From NCBI RefSeq assembly GCF_902499175.1, contig NZ_CABVQC010000008.1, positions 62,001-126,000 on the forward strand: 64,000 nucleotides of DNA, in the 5' to 3' direction. The DNA comes from Burkholderia aenigmatica. Its GTDB lineage: Bacteria > Pseudomonadota > Gammaproteobacteria > Burkholderiales > Burkholderiaceae. The notes below the pieces were generated by a model, which was given only the letters and a program-made list of their open reading frames with translations, was not told the DNA's origin and made no database searches. Shown one piece after another: positions 35,285-45,885 of the stretch. The stretch's first letter is position 1, and the number at the start of each line of letters is the position of its first letter. The translations under genes were made by a program, and so were the position numbers.

Positions 35285-36385
35285 TCAGGTCGCGCTGCCC
35301 GCGATCTTCGGCGTCGGCGTCTCGACGTCCCCGCACTGCGCGCGATGGCGCAGCGCATGATCGATCAGCACCAGCGCGAGCATCGACTCGGCGATCGGCG
35401 TCGCACGAATGCCGACGCACGGGTCGTGGCGCCCGAACGTTTCCACCGTCGCCTCATCGCCCGCCTTCGTGATCGAACGGCGCGGCGTGCGGATGCTCGA
35501 CGTCGGCTTGATCGCAATCGACACGGTGATGTCCTGCCCCGTCGAAATCCCGCCGAGCACGCCACCCGCATGGTTGCCGACGAAACCGCCCGGCGTCAGC
35601 TCGTCGCCATGCACCGAGCCGCGCTGCGCGACGCTGTCGAAACCCGCGCCGATCTCGACGCCCTTCACCGCGTTGATGCTCATCATCGCCTTGGCGATGT
35701 CCGCATCGAGACGGTCGAACACCGGCTCGCCCCAACCGACCGGCACGCCCGACGCGACGACGTCGATGCGCGCGCCGATCGAATCGCCGTCCTTGCGCAA
35801 TGCATCCATGTACGCCTCGAGCTCAGGCACGACCGCCGCATTCGGCGAGAAGAACGGATTTTCGTGCACGTGCGACCAGTCGACGAACGGCACGTCGATC
35901 TCGCCGAGGCCGCTCATGTAGCCGCGCACCTCGACGCCGAAGCGCTCGCGCAGCCACTTCTTCGCGACCGCACCGGCGCCGACGATCGGCGCGGTCAGGC
36001 GCGCGGACGAACGGCCGCCGCCACGGTAGTCGCGGATGCCGTATTTCTGCCAATAGGTGTAGTCGGCGTGGCCGGGACGGAACGTCTCGACGATGTTGCC
36101 GTAGTCCTTGCTGCGCTGGTCGGTGTTGCGGATCAACAGCGCGATCGGCGTACCGGTCGTCACGCCTTCAAACACGCCCGACAGGATCTCGACCTCGTCG
36201 GCCTCCTGCCGTTGCGTCACATGACGCGACGTGCCGGGCTTGCGGCGATCGAGTTCGACCTGGATGTCGGCTTCAGTCAGCCCCATTCCCGGCGGGCAGC
36301 CGTCGATCACGCAACCGATCGCGGGACCGTGCGATTCGCCGAAGGTCGTGACAGTGAAAAGCGTGCCGAGGGTATTGCCGGACAT
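35285..36385 (-). CDS. aroC: Chorismate synthase
   Basis: A 366-residue FMN-dependent enzyme that turns EPSP into chorismate, the last shared step toward aromatic amino acids and folate. The N-terminus [20 protein letters not shown] carries the family signature, and [29 protein letters not shown] is the conserved core. The start is MSGNTLG, which fits other AroC proteins; the open frame continues 53 codons upstream in non-coding-like sequence. Confidence 0.97.
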   Translation of the reverse strand: MSGNTLGTLFTVTTFGESHGPAIGCVIDGCPPGMGLTEADIQVELDRRKPGTSRHVTQRQEADEVEILSGVFEGVTTGTPIALLIRNTDQRSKDYGNIVETFRPGHADYTYWQKYGIRDYRGGGRSSARLTAPIVGAGAVAKKWLRERFGVEVRGYMSGLGEIDVPFVDWSHVHENPFFSPNAAVVPELEAYMDALRKDGDSIGARIDVVASGVPVGWGEPVFDRLDADIAKAMMSINAVKGVEIGAGFDSVAQRGSVHGDELTPGGFVGNHAGGVLGGISTGQDITVSIAIKPTSSIRTPRRSITKAGDEATVETFGRHDPCVGIRATPIAESMLALVLIDHALRHRAQCGDVETPTPKIAGSAT

Positions 36386-36652
36386 GATGGAACCGCCCAA
36401 TGAGAAATGCGCAAACCGATGCGCTGCCAGGGCTGCAGGCAGGCCGATCGTTCGCCGGTCGAGAAAAAGAGGTAAACCGCTATTATGCCAGCCGTCCCGG
36501 GCCCGCGGGTCGTGTGAACCGTTCAGACCACACGGGCCGGCCACGGAAACGGCCCGGCGCGACGGTCGGCGATCCGCGCCGTTCCGTTCGAACGGGCCGT
36601 TCGCACGCGGCGGCGCGACCCGGCACGATCCTGCCGGGCCCGCCCCACCCGC

Positions 36653-38587
36653 CTACTTCCGCGCACCGCGTAGTTCGGTGACCGCGGCCTGCAGCGACTC
36701 GGGCGTCGCGACCGACGCCGGGATCGGCTCGCCGACCGCCAGCGTCAGCCGGCTCATCACGCCGCGCTTGATCGGGCGCGGCATCCGCGCATCGGAATGC
36801 CGCGAAAAATAGCTGCCCCACAGCCCGCGCAGCGCCATCGGAATCACGGGCGCCGGCGTGCGGCTCAGGATCTCCGTGATGCCGTGGTGGAACGTGTTGA
36901 TGTCGCCCGTCTTCGTGAGCTTGCCTTCGGGGAAGATGCACACGAGTTCGCCTTCCTTCAGCGCAGCCTCGCAGGCGTCGTACGCGCGCGCGAGCATCGC
37001 GGGATCTTCGTGACGCGGCGCGATCGGGATCGCCTTCGCATGCCGGAACACCCAGCTCGCGAAGCGCGTCTTGAAGATCCGGTGATCCATCACGAAACGG
37101 ATCGGGCGCGGGCTCGCGGCGGCCAGCACGAGCGCATCGACGTAGCTGACGTGGTTGCACACGAGCACGGCCGCCCCTTCCGCCGGAATCCGCTCGGCAT
37201 GCACGAGGCGAATCCGGTAGAAGGTGTGCACGAGCACCCACGCAACGAAGCGCAGCAGGAACTCGGGCACGAGCAGATAGATATACGCGGCGACGATGAC
37301 GTTCAGCAGCGCCGTGACGAGGAACAGCCCCGGGATGTCGACGCCGGCCTTGGTCAGCCCCATCGCCATCACGGCCGACAGGATCATGAACAGCGCGTTC
37401 AGGATGTTGTTTGCGGCGATGATCCGCGCACGGTGCGTGGGTGCGCTGCGGCTCTGGATCAACGCGTACAGCGGCACGCTGTAGAAGCCGCCGAACATCG
37501 CGAGCAGGAACAGGTCGGCGAGGATACGCCAGTGGCGCGCGCCCGCCAGGAACTCGCCGACCGACAGCAGGTGCCCGGGCGACGGCAGCGCGTGGCTCGC
37601 GAAATACAGCTCGATCGCGAACACGCTGATGCCGATCGAGCCGAGCGGCACGAGGCCGATCTCGACGCGCCGCTGCGACAACCGTTCGCACAGCAGCGAG
37701 CCGAGGCCGATGCCGACCGAGAACGTCGCGAGCAGGATCGTGACGACGTCGGGGCTCGCGGACAGCACGTCCTTCGCGAAATTGAAGAACGACGTGAGGA
37801 ACGTCGCGCCGACGAACCACAACCACGAGATGCCGAGCAGGCTCAGGAATACGGTGCGGTTCTGGCGCGCGAGGCCGAGGTTGCGCCAGGTCTCGCTGAC
37901 CGGATTCCAGTTGATCACGAGATCGGGCTGCGGCGCCGGCGTGGACGGCACGCGCTGCGCGACGAGCCGCCCCGCGAGCGCGATGACGACGACGCTCGCC
38001 GCGAGCACGCGCTCGCCGCTGCCTTCGATGCCCGCCGCCGCGCCACCGATGATCGTGCCGATCAGGATCGCGATGAACGTGCCCATCTCGACGAGGCCGT
38101 TGCCGCCGACCAGCTCATGTTCGCCGAGATGTTGCGGCAGGTACGAATACTTGACGGGCCCGAACAGCGTCGAGTGCATGCCCATCATGAACGTGCACAG
38201 GTACAGCAGCGTCGCGCTGTGCGTGACGAAGCCGGCCGCGCCGACCAGCATCAGCACGATCTCGAAGGTCTTCACGAAGCGCGTGAGGGTCGCCTTGTCG
38301 TACTTGTCGGCGATCTGGCCGGACGTCGCCGAGAACAGCACGAACGGCAGGATGAAGATCGCGGAAATCAGGAAGGCGGCCGTCTTCGCATCAACGCCGG
38401 AGAATCGCGCGGTGTGATAGGTGACGAGCGACGTGAAGCCGATCTTGAAGACGTTGTCGTTCAGCGCGCCGAGGAACTGGGTCGTGAAGAACGGCGCGAA
38501 ACGGCGCTCGCGCAGCAGGTCGAACTGCGACGCGTGGGCGTGCTGGTCGTCACGCTGCCGGGAAGTGGCTTGCGTTTGATCGCTCAT
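36653..38587 (-). CDS. Fusion of LplT-like MFS transporter and PlsC-type acyltransferase
   Basis: A 644-residue membrane protein. Residues about 25-440 form a 12-helix MFS unit starting FFTTQFLGALNDNVFKIG, the mark of lysophospholipid flippases (LplT). Residues about 455-640 form a PlsC acyltransferase: CNHVSYVD at 477-484 is the HX4D site and FPEGKLTKTG at 552 is the substrate-binding motif. It may flip lyso-phospholipids inward and re-acylate them. Enterobacteria do this with separate LplT and Aas; the AMP-ligase domain of Aas is missing here. It lies upstream of aroC's leader, in the same direction. Confidence 0.9.
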   Translation of the reverse strand: MSDQTQATSRQRDDQHAHASQFDLLRERRFAPFFTTQFLGALNDNVFKIGFTSLVTYHTARFSGVDAKTAAFLISAIFILPFVLFSATSGQIADKYDKATLTRFVKTFEIVLMLVGAAGFVTHSATLLYLCTFMMGMHSTLFGPVKYSYLPQHLGEHELVGGNGLVEMGTFIAILIGTIIGGAAAGIEGSGERVLAASVVVIALAGRLVAQRVPSTPAPQPDLVINWNPVSETWRNLGLARQNRTVFLSLLGISWLWFVGATFLTSFFNFAKDVLSASPDVVTILLATFSVGIGLGSLLCERLSQRRVEIGLVPLGSIGISVFAIELYFASHALPSPGHLLSVGEFLAGARHWRILADLFLLAMFGGFYSVPLYALIQSRSAPTHRARIIAANNILNALFMILSAVMAMGLTKAGVDIPGLFLVTALLNVIVAAYIYLLVPEFLLRFVAWVLVHTFYRIRLVHAERIPAEGAAVLVCNHVSYVDALVLAAASPRPIRFVMDHRIFKTRFASWVFRHAKAIPIAPRHEDPAMLARAYDACEAALKEGELVCIFPEGKLTKTGDINTFHHGITEILSRTPAPVIPMALRGLWGSYFSRHSDARMPRPIKRGVMSRLTLAVGEPIPASVATPESLQAAVTELRGARK

Positions 38588-38642
38588 GCGGAATACGCGC
38601 GCGCCATCTGGGCGACGCTGCGCGGGCCTTGTGTGGTCGTTG

Positions 38643-38677
38643 AAAAAACGGCGGCGCAGGACAAGCCTGCGCCGCCG
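38643..38677 (-). terminator. Intrinsic terminator after the CBS gene
   Basis: CGGCGGCGCAGG (38649-38660) pairs perfectly with CCTGCGCCGCCG (38666-38677). On the minus strand six T follow. It separates the CBS gene from the LplT-PlsC gene. Confidence 0.85.
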
Positions 38678-38726
38678 CGTGCCGGGTGGCGGCGCCCGCG
38701 CATGACGGCGACGGGCGCGGCGTGAT

Positions 38727-39182
38727 TCACGATTTGTGCGCTTCGGCTTCCGATTCCGGCCAGTCGCGGATGTACGCCTTCAGCATCCGGTTCTCGAAGC
38801 TCTGCGCCTCGACGACCGTCTTCGCGACGTCGTAGAACGAAATGACGCCCATCAGCACCTTCTTGTCGAGCACCGGCATGTAGCGCGCGTGGCGCTCGAG
38901 CATCATCCGGCGCACTTCGTTGACGTCCGTTTCCGGCGTACACGTGAGCGGCTCGTCCATCACCTTGCGCACCTGCACGTCGCCGATCGCGCCGCCGTTC
39001 ACATGCAGGCGCAGGATGATCTCGCGGAACGTCAGCATCCCGACGAGATCGCCGTACTCCATCACGACGAGCGAACCGATGTCGTGCTCGGCCATCGTAT
39101 CGACCGCTTCGCGCAGCGGCATATCGGGCGTCACCGTAAACAGCGTGTTGCCCTTCACTTTCAGAATATCGCTGACGCGCAT
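38727..39182 (-). CDS. CBS-domain pair protein
   Basis: About 151 residues made almost only of two CBS domains (about 8-60 and 75-125), with TPDMPLREAVDTMAEHDIGSLVV and TPETDVNEVRRMMLERHARYMPVLD. Such stand-alone pairs sense adenine nucleotides or S-adenosyl compounds and regulate a partner protein. The partner is unknown. The start is MRVSDILKVKG; the frame is open further upstream in weakly coding sequence. Confidence 0.9.
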   Translation of the reverse strand: MRVSDILKVKGNTLFTVTPDMPLREAVDTMAEHDIGSLVVMEYGDLVGMLTFREIILRLHVNGGAIGDVQVRKVMDEPLTCTPETDVNEVRRMMLERHARYMPVLDKKVLMGVISFYDVAKTVVEAQSFENRMLKAYIRDWPESEAEAHKS

Positions 39183-39340
39183 CGTAGTCCCCTCATGCTT
39201 GAATACAAAACCTCTTTCGATCCTATCGGAAAGCCTGTCAAAAGGAAAGCGCGAGCCCGCGCGGCGGGCCGCCCCCCGCTTGCGGAAGCGGGCCGCCGGC
39301 AGCACAATGGCCCCATGAACAGCGGCCCGAGGAGACGGCC

Positions 39341-39658
39341 ATGGCGCATACGCATTCGGAGCAATTCGCCAGCTTCGCTGATTTCTACCCGTATTACCTG
39401 AATGAACACCAGAACCTGACCTCGCGGCGGCTGCACTTCATCGGCTCGCTCGGCGTGATCGGCTGCGTCGCGATGGCGATCGCGACCGGCGACTGGCTGT
39501 GGCTGCCGGCAGCGGTCGTCTGCGGCTACGGGTTCGCGTGGGTCGGACACTTCTTCTTCGAGAAGAACCGACCGGCCACGTTCCGGCACCCGATCTACAG
39601 CCTGATGGGCGACTGGGTGATGTTCAAGGACATCTGCACCGGCAAGATCCCGCTGTAA
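39341..39658 (+). CDS. DUF962/Mpo1-like membrane protein
   Basis: A 105-residue protein with two close hydrophobic segments (about 36-65) and family His residues in NEHQNLTSRRLHFIGS and AWVGHFFFEKNRPATFRHPIYSLMGDW. Yeast Mpo1, in the same family, is an iron-dependent dioxygenase that removes one carbon from 2-hydroxy fatty acids. Whether the bacterial protein does this is unproven. A GGAG site lies before the ATG. It diverges from the CBS gene. Confidence 0.87.
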   Translation: MAHTHSEQFASFADFYPYYLNEHQNLTSRRLHFIGSLGVIGCVAMAIATGDWLWLPAAVVCGYGFAWVGHFFFEKNRPATFRHPIYSLMGDWVMFKDICTGKIPL

Positions 39659-39674
39659 TGGCCGGGCGCCCCGC

Positions 39675-41006
39675 TCACGCGGGCCGCGGCGGCCGCGCAT
39701 GCGGATCGGACACGCCGCTCGGCGCCTGCCCCGGAACACCCGTTGGCTGTGCGCCAGCGGGCCGGTGGGCGGCGATCAGCGACGCGAGCGACACGTCGAA
39801 CCGGTCGCTCGACAGCACCGCGAGCAGCGCCGCGCCATCGACATGGCTGCGGCGCCGCTGCAACTGGTAAGTGAGTTTCGTGCGGTCGATCACCAGCACG
39901 TCGAACAGCTGCGCGAGCGTCAACTGCTCCGGATTCGCGAGCAGGATGTAGCGCAGCGTAGTCTCGCCACCGCCGTCGAGCCGCGCAATCCATTCCCGCT
40001 CCTCCATCGTCGTCAGCAAGCGCTGCGCGGTTTCCATGTCGCAGCGCAGCATGGCCGCGATCCGCATCGCCGTGTAGCCGCGCTTGCCGGCCGCGCGCGC
40101 TTCGGCCAGCCGCGCGAGCATTTCCAGCGCGTCGAGCAGGTCGCTGCCCGGATAGTGGATGCGGTGGAACTGGCCGACGCGGATCGCCGGCAGCGCGGAG
40201 GCCACCATCGCGCCGAGCAGCGCGATGAACCAGCTCAGGTACACCCACAGCAGGAAGACGGGCAACGCGGCGAACGCGCCGTAGACCGCCGTATAGGTCG
40301 GAATGCGCCGCACGTAGTAGCCGAAGCCGCGCTTCGCGAGTTCGAACGCGACGGCCGCGAACAGCCCTCCGATCACCGCGTCGCGCCATGCGACCGTGCA
40401 ATTCGGCAGGTACACGTACAGCAGCGTGAACGCGAGCACCGTCAGCGGCAGCGACACGAGCGCGAGCAGCCACTCGACGATCGACGTCGACGGTGCGGCA
40501 CCGGTAAATGCCAGCGACTGCGTGAACAGGTACGACGAGATCGACAGACTCACGCCGAACAGCAGCGGGCCGAGCGTGATCAGCGCCCAGTATGCGAGCA
40601 CGCGCTGCGCGAACGGTCGCGGCTTGCGCACCCGCCAGATCAGGTTGAAAGCCGACTCGATCGTCATCATCGTCATCACCGACGTGACGACGAGCACGAT
40701 CAGGCCGGCCGTCGTCAGCCCCTTCGCCTTCGATGCGAACTGGTTCAGGTACTTGAAGATCTGGATGTTGAACTGCGCGGGCATCAGGTGATCCGCGAGG
40801 AACCCTTGCAGCGAGATCTGGAACGACGCGAACATCGGGAACGCGGTGAACAGCGCGAACGCGACCGTCACGAGCGGCACGAGGGCCAGCATCGTCGTGA
40901 ACGTCAGGCTGCCCGCCACTTGCGGGATGCGATCCTCGGCGCTGCGCCGGGCCGCGAACTGCGCGAGGCGCTTGATGGTGTCGAGATCGACGCTCAACTT
41001 CGGCAA
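39675..41006 (-). CDS. YihY/UPF0761 (BrkB-like) inner-membrane protein
   Basis: A 443-residue protein. Residues about 30-285 hold six membrane segments with the family pattern PQVAGSLTFTTMLALVPLVTV near 24 and VWRVRKPRPFAQRVLAYW near 125. After the last membrane helix comes a cytosolic part of about 150 residues, with a winged-helix-like arrangement (GYTAMRIAAMLRCDMETAQRL) and a basic tail. The family is often misnamed ribonuclease BN. Its function is unknown. It converges with the DUF962 gene. Confidence 0.88.
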   Translation of the reverse strand: MPKLSVDLDTIKRLAQFAARRSAEDRIPQVAGSLTFTTMLALVPLVTVAFALFTAFPMFASFQISLQGFLADHLMPAQFNIQIFKYLNQFASKAKGLTTAGLIVLVVTSVMTMMTIESAFNLIWRVRKPRPFAQRVLAYWALITLGPLLFGVSLSISSYLFTQSLAFTGAAPSTSIVEWLLALVSLPLTVLAFTLLYVYLPNCTVAWRDAVIGGLFAAVAFELAKRGFGYYVRRIPTYTAVYGAFAALPVFLLWVYLSWFIALLGAMVASALPAIRVGQFHRIHYPGSDLLDALEMLARLAEARAAGKRGYTAMRIAAMLRCDMETAQRLLTTMEEREWIARLDGGGETTLRYILLANPEQLTLAQLFDVLVIDRTKLTYQLQRRRSHVDGAALLAVLSSDRFDVSLASLIAAHRPAGAQPTGVPGQAPSGVSDPHARPPRPA

Positions 41007-41077
41007 ACGACTTCTCCTTCTTGATGCCGCGCGCCCGACGGCGCGCCGCCGCCGCGCTGCGCGACGGCTTCAGCCCC

Positions 41078-41083
41078 TATAAT
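41078..41083 (+). promoter_or_regulatory. Possible -10 element upstream of the WrbA-like gene
   Basis: A perfect TATAAT lies 68 bp before the WrbA-like start codon. The sequence 17 bp upstream does not resemble a -35 box, so support is limited. Confidence 0.35.
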
Positions 41084-41085
41084 AG

Positions 41086-42161
<1,076 letters not shown>

Positions 42162-42176
42162 CCCTTACGCGACAAG

Positions 42177-43601
42177 GTGATGATGTCCTCCGAAGCTTTC
42201 GTTTCCGCGTGCCGCGATGCGATCGGCGCCGATCATGTGCTGACCGACCCGCACGATACCGAACCGTTCCTGACCGACTGGCGCCGCCGTTACAAGGGGG
42301 CCGCGTGCGCGGTGCTGAAGCCCGCGAACACGGCCGAAGTCGCCGCGCTCGTCAAGCTGGCCAACGCACACGGCATCGCGCTCGTGCCGCAAGGCGGCAA
42401 CACCGGCCTCGCCGGCGGCGCCACGCCCGACGCGAGCGGCAGCCAGGCCGTCCTGAGCGTCGCGCGGCTGAACCGCGTGCGCGAACTCGATCCGCACAAC
42501 AACACGATCACCGTCGAAGCCGGCGTAATCCTCGCCGACGTGCAGGCGCACGCCCGCGAAGGCGGCCGGCTGTTCGCACTGAGCCTCGCGGCGGAAGGCA
42601 GCTGCACGATCGGCGGCAACCTGTCGACCAATGCGGGCGGCACCGCGGTGCTGCGCTACGGCAACGCGCGCGAGCTGTGTCTCGGGCTCGAAGTCGTGAC
42701 GCCGCAGGGCGAGATCTGGGATGGACTGCGCGGACTGCGCAAGGACAACACCGGCTACGACCTGCGCGACCTGTTCATCGGCGCGGAAGGCACGCTCGGC
42801 ATCATCACGGCGGCCGTGATGAAGCTGCACCCATTGCCGGCCGCGCAGGTCACGGCCCTCGCCGCGCTCGAATCGCCGCACGCGGCGCTCGACTTCCTCG
42901 CGCTCGCGCAGCGCGCCGCCGGGCCGCTGCTGACCGGTTTCGAGCTGATGTCGGACTTCTGCATGCAGCTCGTCGGCAAGCACTACCCGCAACTACGCTA
43001 CCCGTTCGCGCAGACGCATGCGCAGACGGTGCTGCTGGAACTGTCCGACAACGAAAGCGAATCGCATGCGCGCGCGCTGTTCGAGAAGCTGATGGAAGAA
43101 GCGTTCGAGGCCGGGCTCGTGGTCGACGCGGTGGTCGCGGAGAATCTTGCGCAGTCGCGCGCGTTCTGGGACCTGCGCGAGCACATCCCGCTCGCGCAGG
43201 CCGACGAGGGGCTCAACATCAAGCACGACATCGCGGTGCCGATTTCGTCGATCGCACGCTTCATCGACGAGACCGACGCGGCGATCCAGCAGGCCGCGCC
43301 GGGCGCGCGAATGGTGACGTTCGGCCACCTCGGCGACGGCAACCTCCACTACAACGTGCAGATGCCCGAAGGCGGCGATCCGAAAGCGTTCCTGGCCGCG
43401 TTCCAGGCGCCGATCAACCGGATCGTCTACGACAACGTGCACCGCCACCGCGGCACGATCAGCGCGGAGCACGGGATCGGCCAGTTGAAGATCGACGACG
43501 CGCAGCGTTACAAGTCGCCGGTCGAAACGACGCTGATGCGTACGCTGAAGACCGCGCTCGACCCGCGCGGCCTGATGAATCCCGGCAAGGTCCTGCGCTG
43601 A
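42177..43601 (+). CDS. FAD-linked 2-hydroxyacid dehydrogenase (GlcD/D2HGDH-like)
   Basis: A 474-residue flavoenzyme. The FAD_binding_4 half holds PQGGNTGLAGGATPDASG near 62 and GGNLSTNAGG near 145. The C-terminal FAD-oxidase half holds FGHLGDGNLHYNVQMPEG near 382 and HGIGQLK near 430, with metal/substrate His residues. It oxidises D-2-hydroxyglutarate, D-lactate or glycolate to the 2-oxoacid, passing electrons to ETF or quinone. The exact substrate is open. Three ATGs in a row; the last (MSSEAF) has the best-spaced AAGGTG site. Confidence 0.9.
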   Translation: MMMSSEAFVSACRDAIGADHVLTDPHDTEPFLTDWRRRYKGAACAVLKPANTAEVAALVKLANAHGIALVPQGGNTGLAGGATPDASGSQAVLSVARLNRVRELDPHNNTITVEAGVILADVQAHAREGGRLFALSLAAEGSCTIGGNLSTNAGGTAVLRYGNARELCLGLEVVTPQGEIWDGLRGLRKDNTGYDLRDLFIGAEGTLGIITAAVMKLHPLPAAQVTALAALESPHAALDFLALAQRAAGPLLTGFELMSDFCMQLVGKHYPQLRYPFAQTHAQTVLLELSDNESESHARALFEKLMEEAFEAGLVVDAVVAENLAQSRAFWDLREHIPLAQADEGLNIKHDIAVPISSIARFIDETDAAIQQAAPGARMVTFGHLGDGNLHYNVQMPEGGDPKAFLAAFQAPINRIVYDNVHRHRGTISAEHGIGQLKIDDAQRYKSPVETTLMRTLKTALDPRGLMNPGKVLR

Positions 43602-43626
43602 AGCCGCCCACCCCGGAGCCAAGCCC

Positions 43627-44457
43627 GTGAAAATCCGCGTCCTGTCCGACCTGCATCTCGAAAGCAACCTGCCCGACGCGATCCCGCATGCCGATGCGGA
43701 TCTCGTCGTGCTGGCCGGCGACATCCACAATCACGCGGAAGGCCTGCGCTGGGCCGCCGAAACGTTCGACCCGGCCGTGCCGGTGGTCTACGTGCCGGGC
43801 AACCACGAGTATTACGACGGGGAATTCGGCGCGCTGGAGACGGCGATGCGCGACGCGGCGCAGGCGCTCGACAACGTGCATTACCTGAACAACGACGTCT
43901 ACGTCGATCCCGGGCAGCGTTTCCGCGTGCTCGGCACGACGCTCTGGGCCGATTTTTCGCTGTTCGGCGCCGACGAAGCCAGCCTTGCCGGCTCGATCGA
44001 GGCCGGGCTGCGCGTGATGCTCGATTTCAAGGGCTTGATCCAGGTGACCTGGCCGCATGACGCGGCGCTGCATGCGGCGCCGGGCACGCCGGAACGGGAT
44101 TTCTCGCCGGCCGACGCAATCGCGCTGCATCGACGCAGCCGTGCTTGGCTGGAAGCGCAGCTCGCGACGCCGTTCGCGGGCCAAACGATCGTCGTCACCC
44201 ACCATGCGCCGCACCGGCGCTCGCTGGCAGAGCGCTATGCGGAAGATCTGGCGTCGGCGGGATTCGTCACGGATATGGCGGAACTCGTGCGGCCGCCGGT
44301 GGATCTGTGGCTCCACGGCCACACGCATACGTCATTCGATTATGTGGCGGACGGTGGCACACGCGTGGTGTGCAATCCGCGCGGCTACATCCACCGGCGC
44401 ACCGGCGAACTGGAAAATACCGCGTTCGCGTGGGACAAGGTCGTCGAGCTCGGCTGA
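43627..44457 (+). CDS. Calcineurin-type metallophosphoesterase
   Basis: A 276-residue enzyme with all five metal-site motifs in order: LSDLHLES at 6, LAGDIHNH near 36, VPGNHEYYDG near 57, VVTHHAPH near 190, and LHGHTHTSFDY near 234. It uses two metal ions to cleave phosphate esters. The substrate is unknown. It lies 26 bp after the 2-hydroxyacid dehydrogenase, in the same direction, and is probably co-transcribed. Confidence 0.9.
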   Translation: MKIRVLSDLHLESNLPDAIPHADADLVVLAGDIHNHAEGLRWAAETFDPAVPVVYVPGNHEYYDGEFGALETAMRDAAQALDNVHYLNNDVYVDPGQRFRVLGTTLWADFSLFGADEASLAGSIEAGLRVMLDFKGLIQVTWPHDAALHAAPGTPERDFSPADAIALHRRSRAWLEAQLATPFAGQTIVVTHHAPHRRSLAERYAEDLASAGFVTDMAELVRPPVDLWLHGHTHTSFDYVADGGTRVVCNPRGYIHRRTGELENTAFAWDKVVELG

Positions 44458-44516
44458 ACGCCGGCCCGCCCGGCCGCATTGCGCGGCCTTGTTTCGACCC
44501 GGAGCGTGACCGCGGG

Positions 44517-44669
44517 TCAGCGGCCCGGGCGACGCGGCTCGCGCACTCGCACCGGCACCGGCTTCATCTGCGCCTTCGCCTTCATCGCGCGCAGCAGGTC
44601 GCGAGTCGCCGCGGCGGCCGCGGCCGCGCCCAGCAGGACTCCAAGGCCGATCATCAGGTGCGTATCCAT
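44517..44669 (-). CDS. Small single-pass membrane protein
   Basis: About 50 residues: MDTHLMIGLGVLLGAAAAAAA is one hydrophobic segment, followed by a basic tail (RAMKAKAQMKPVPVRVREPRRPGR). A GGAG-like site (CCGGAGCAGC) precedes the ATG. No family was recognised; such short proteins are common and mostly uncharacterised. It converges with the metallophosphoesterase gene. Confidence 0.5.
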   Translation of the reverse strand: MDTHLMIGLGVLLGAAAAAAATRDLLRAMKAKAQMKPVPVRVREPRRPGR

Positions 44670-44786
44670 TGCTGCTCCGGGGTTGCGTATCTCGTTAATT
44701 CCCACAATATCAAACTGTCTGACACGCGTTCGTAAAAAAATGTTGCGTGAAGGACAAATCTCGTCAGATTGCGGTCAACCGCGCCG

Positions 44787-45728
44787 TCATGTCGCACGCG
44801 TGTACTGCTCGAGCGCGGCTTCGTCGGCGGCGAGCGTGGCCGGCAGTTCGTCGCGCAGGAAATCGACCCAGGTGCGAATTTTCGCGTCGAGGTACTGGCG
44901 CGACGGATACAGCGCGTAGATGTTCATCACGTGCGACCGGTATTCGGGCATCACGCGCACGATGTGCCCGCTGCGCAACCAGCCGATCGCCGAATAGAGC
45001 GGCAGGCCGCCGATCCCCATCCCTTCCCGCACGGCCACCGCGAGCGCCTCGGCGACGTTCACGCGAAACGGCGGCGCCGCGATCGGGACGACCTCGTCGC
45101 CGTTCGGCCCCGACAGCGCCCATTCGTCGAACTGAAAGCCCGGCGCGGCCATCCCGAGGCAGATGTGCTGGGCGAGATCCGCGGGCCGCTGCGGCACGCC
45201 ATGCGCATCGACATAGCTGCGCGACGCGCACACCACGCTGTGGCTCTCGCCGAGCCGCTGCGACACGAGCCCCGAATCCGGCAGGTCGCGGCCAACGACG
45301 ATCGCGACGTCATACCCCTCGTCGAGCAGGTCTGGCATCCGCTGCGCGAGTGTCAGCTCGACGTGCACGTCCGGGTAGCGCTCGCGATAGCGCGCGATGG
45401 CCGGCACCAGGTAGTGCTGGCCGAGGCTCGTGAAGCAATGAACCTTCAGCTTGCCCGACGGGCGCGCATGCGCGTCGCCCGCCTCGGCTTCGGCCTGGTC
45501 GACGTACGCGAGGATCTGCTCGCAGCGCTGCAGATAGCGCTCGCCGGCTTCGGTCAGCGCGATCCGGCGCGTCGTGCGGTTCAGGAGGCGCGTGCGCAGG
45601 TGCGCCTCGAGATCCGAGACCGCGCGCGACGCGTAGGCAGTGGTCGAATTCATCTGCTGGGCCGCTGCGGTAAAGCTTCCCGCATCGACCACGCGGACGA
45701 ACACCCGCATGTTTTGTAACGTATCCAT
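44787..45728 (-). CDS. LysR-family regulator of the adjacent efflux operon (inferred)
   Basis: A protein of about 313 residues. The helix-turn-helix is MRVFVRVVDAGSFTAAAQQMNSTTAYASRAVSDLEAHL in residues 7-44. The effector domain begins near 88 (SGKLKVHCFTSLGQHYLVPAIARYRERYPDVHVEL). It is divergent from the outer-membrane efflux gene with 157 bp between, the usual place for an AaeR-like activator of aromatic-acid efflux. The start is MDTLQNM; the frame opens 16 codons earlier. Confidence 0.9.
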   Translation of the reverse strand: MDTLQNMRVFVRVVDAGSFTAAAQQMNSTTAYASRAVSDLEAHLRTRLLNRTTRRIALTEAGERYLQRCEQILAYVDQAEAEAGDAHARPSGKLKVHCFTSLGQHYLVPAIARYRERYPDVHVELTLAQRMPDLLDEGYDVAIVVGRDLPDSGLVSQRLGESHSVVCASRSYVDAHGVPQRPADLAQHICLGMAAPGFQFDEWALSGPNGDEVVPIAAPPFRVNVAEALAVAVREGMGIGGLPLYSAIGWLRSGHIVRVMPEYRSHVMNIYALYPSRQYLDAKIRTWVDFLRDELPATLAADEAALEQYTRAT

Positions 45729-45885
45729 CCCATTACCCGTTTGAATCCGGACGGATTGTTGCACAGAGGCGAACAAGTATTGTCTCAGGATTCGTAAAAA
45801 TGACTTGCACCCTTGTCCATTTATTCAGGAATCGCTGAAAAATATAATCGCATCCGACTCATCTATATCCGAAAGGGAGAAAATC

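Noticed and set aside
33620..36403. A 927-codon plus-strand frame overlapping Etf-QO and aroC
   Set aside because: It lies out of frame over Etf-QO and antisense to aroC. No family motifs are present.
36797..38725. A 642-codon plus-strand frame opposite the LplT-PlsC gene
   Set aside because: Antisense shadow; the opposite strand encodes clear transporter and acyltransferase motifs.
39675..41006. Calling the YihY protein ribonuclease BN
   Set aside because: That name comes from an old annotation error for this family; the protein is a membrane protein with no nuclease motif.
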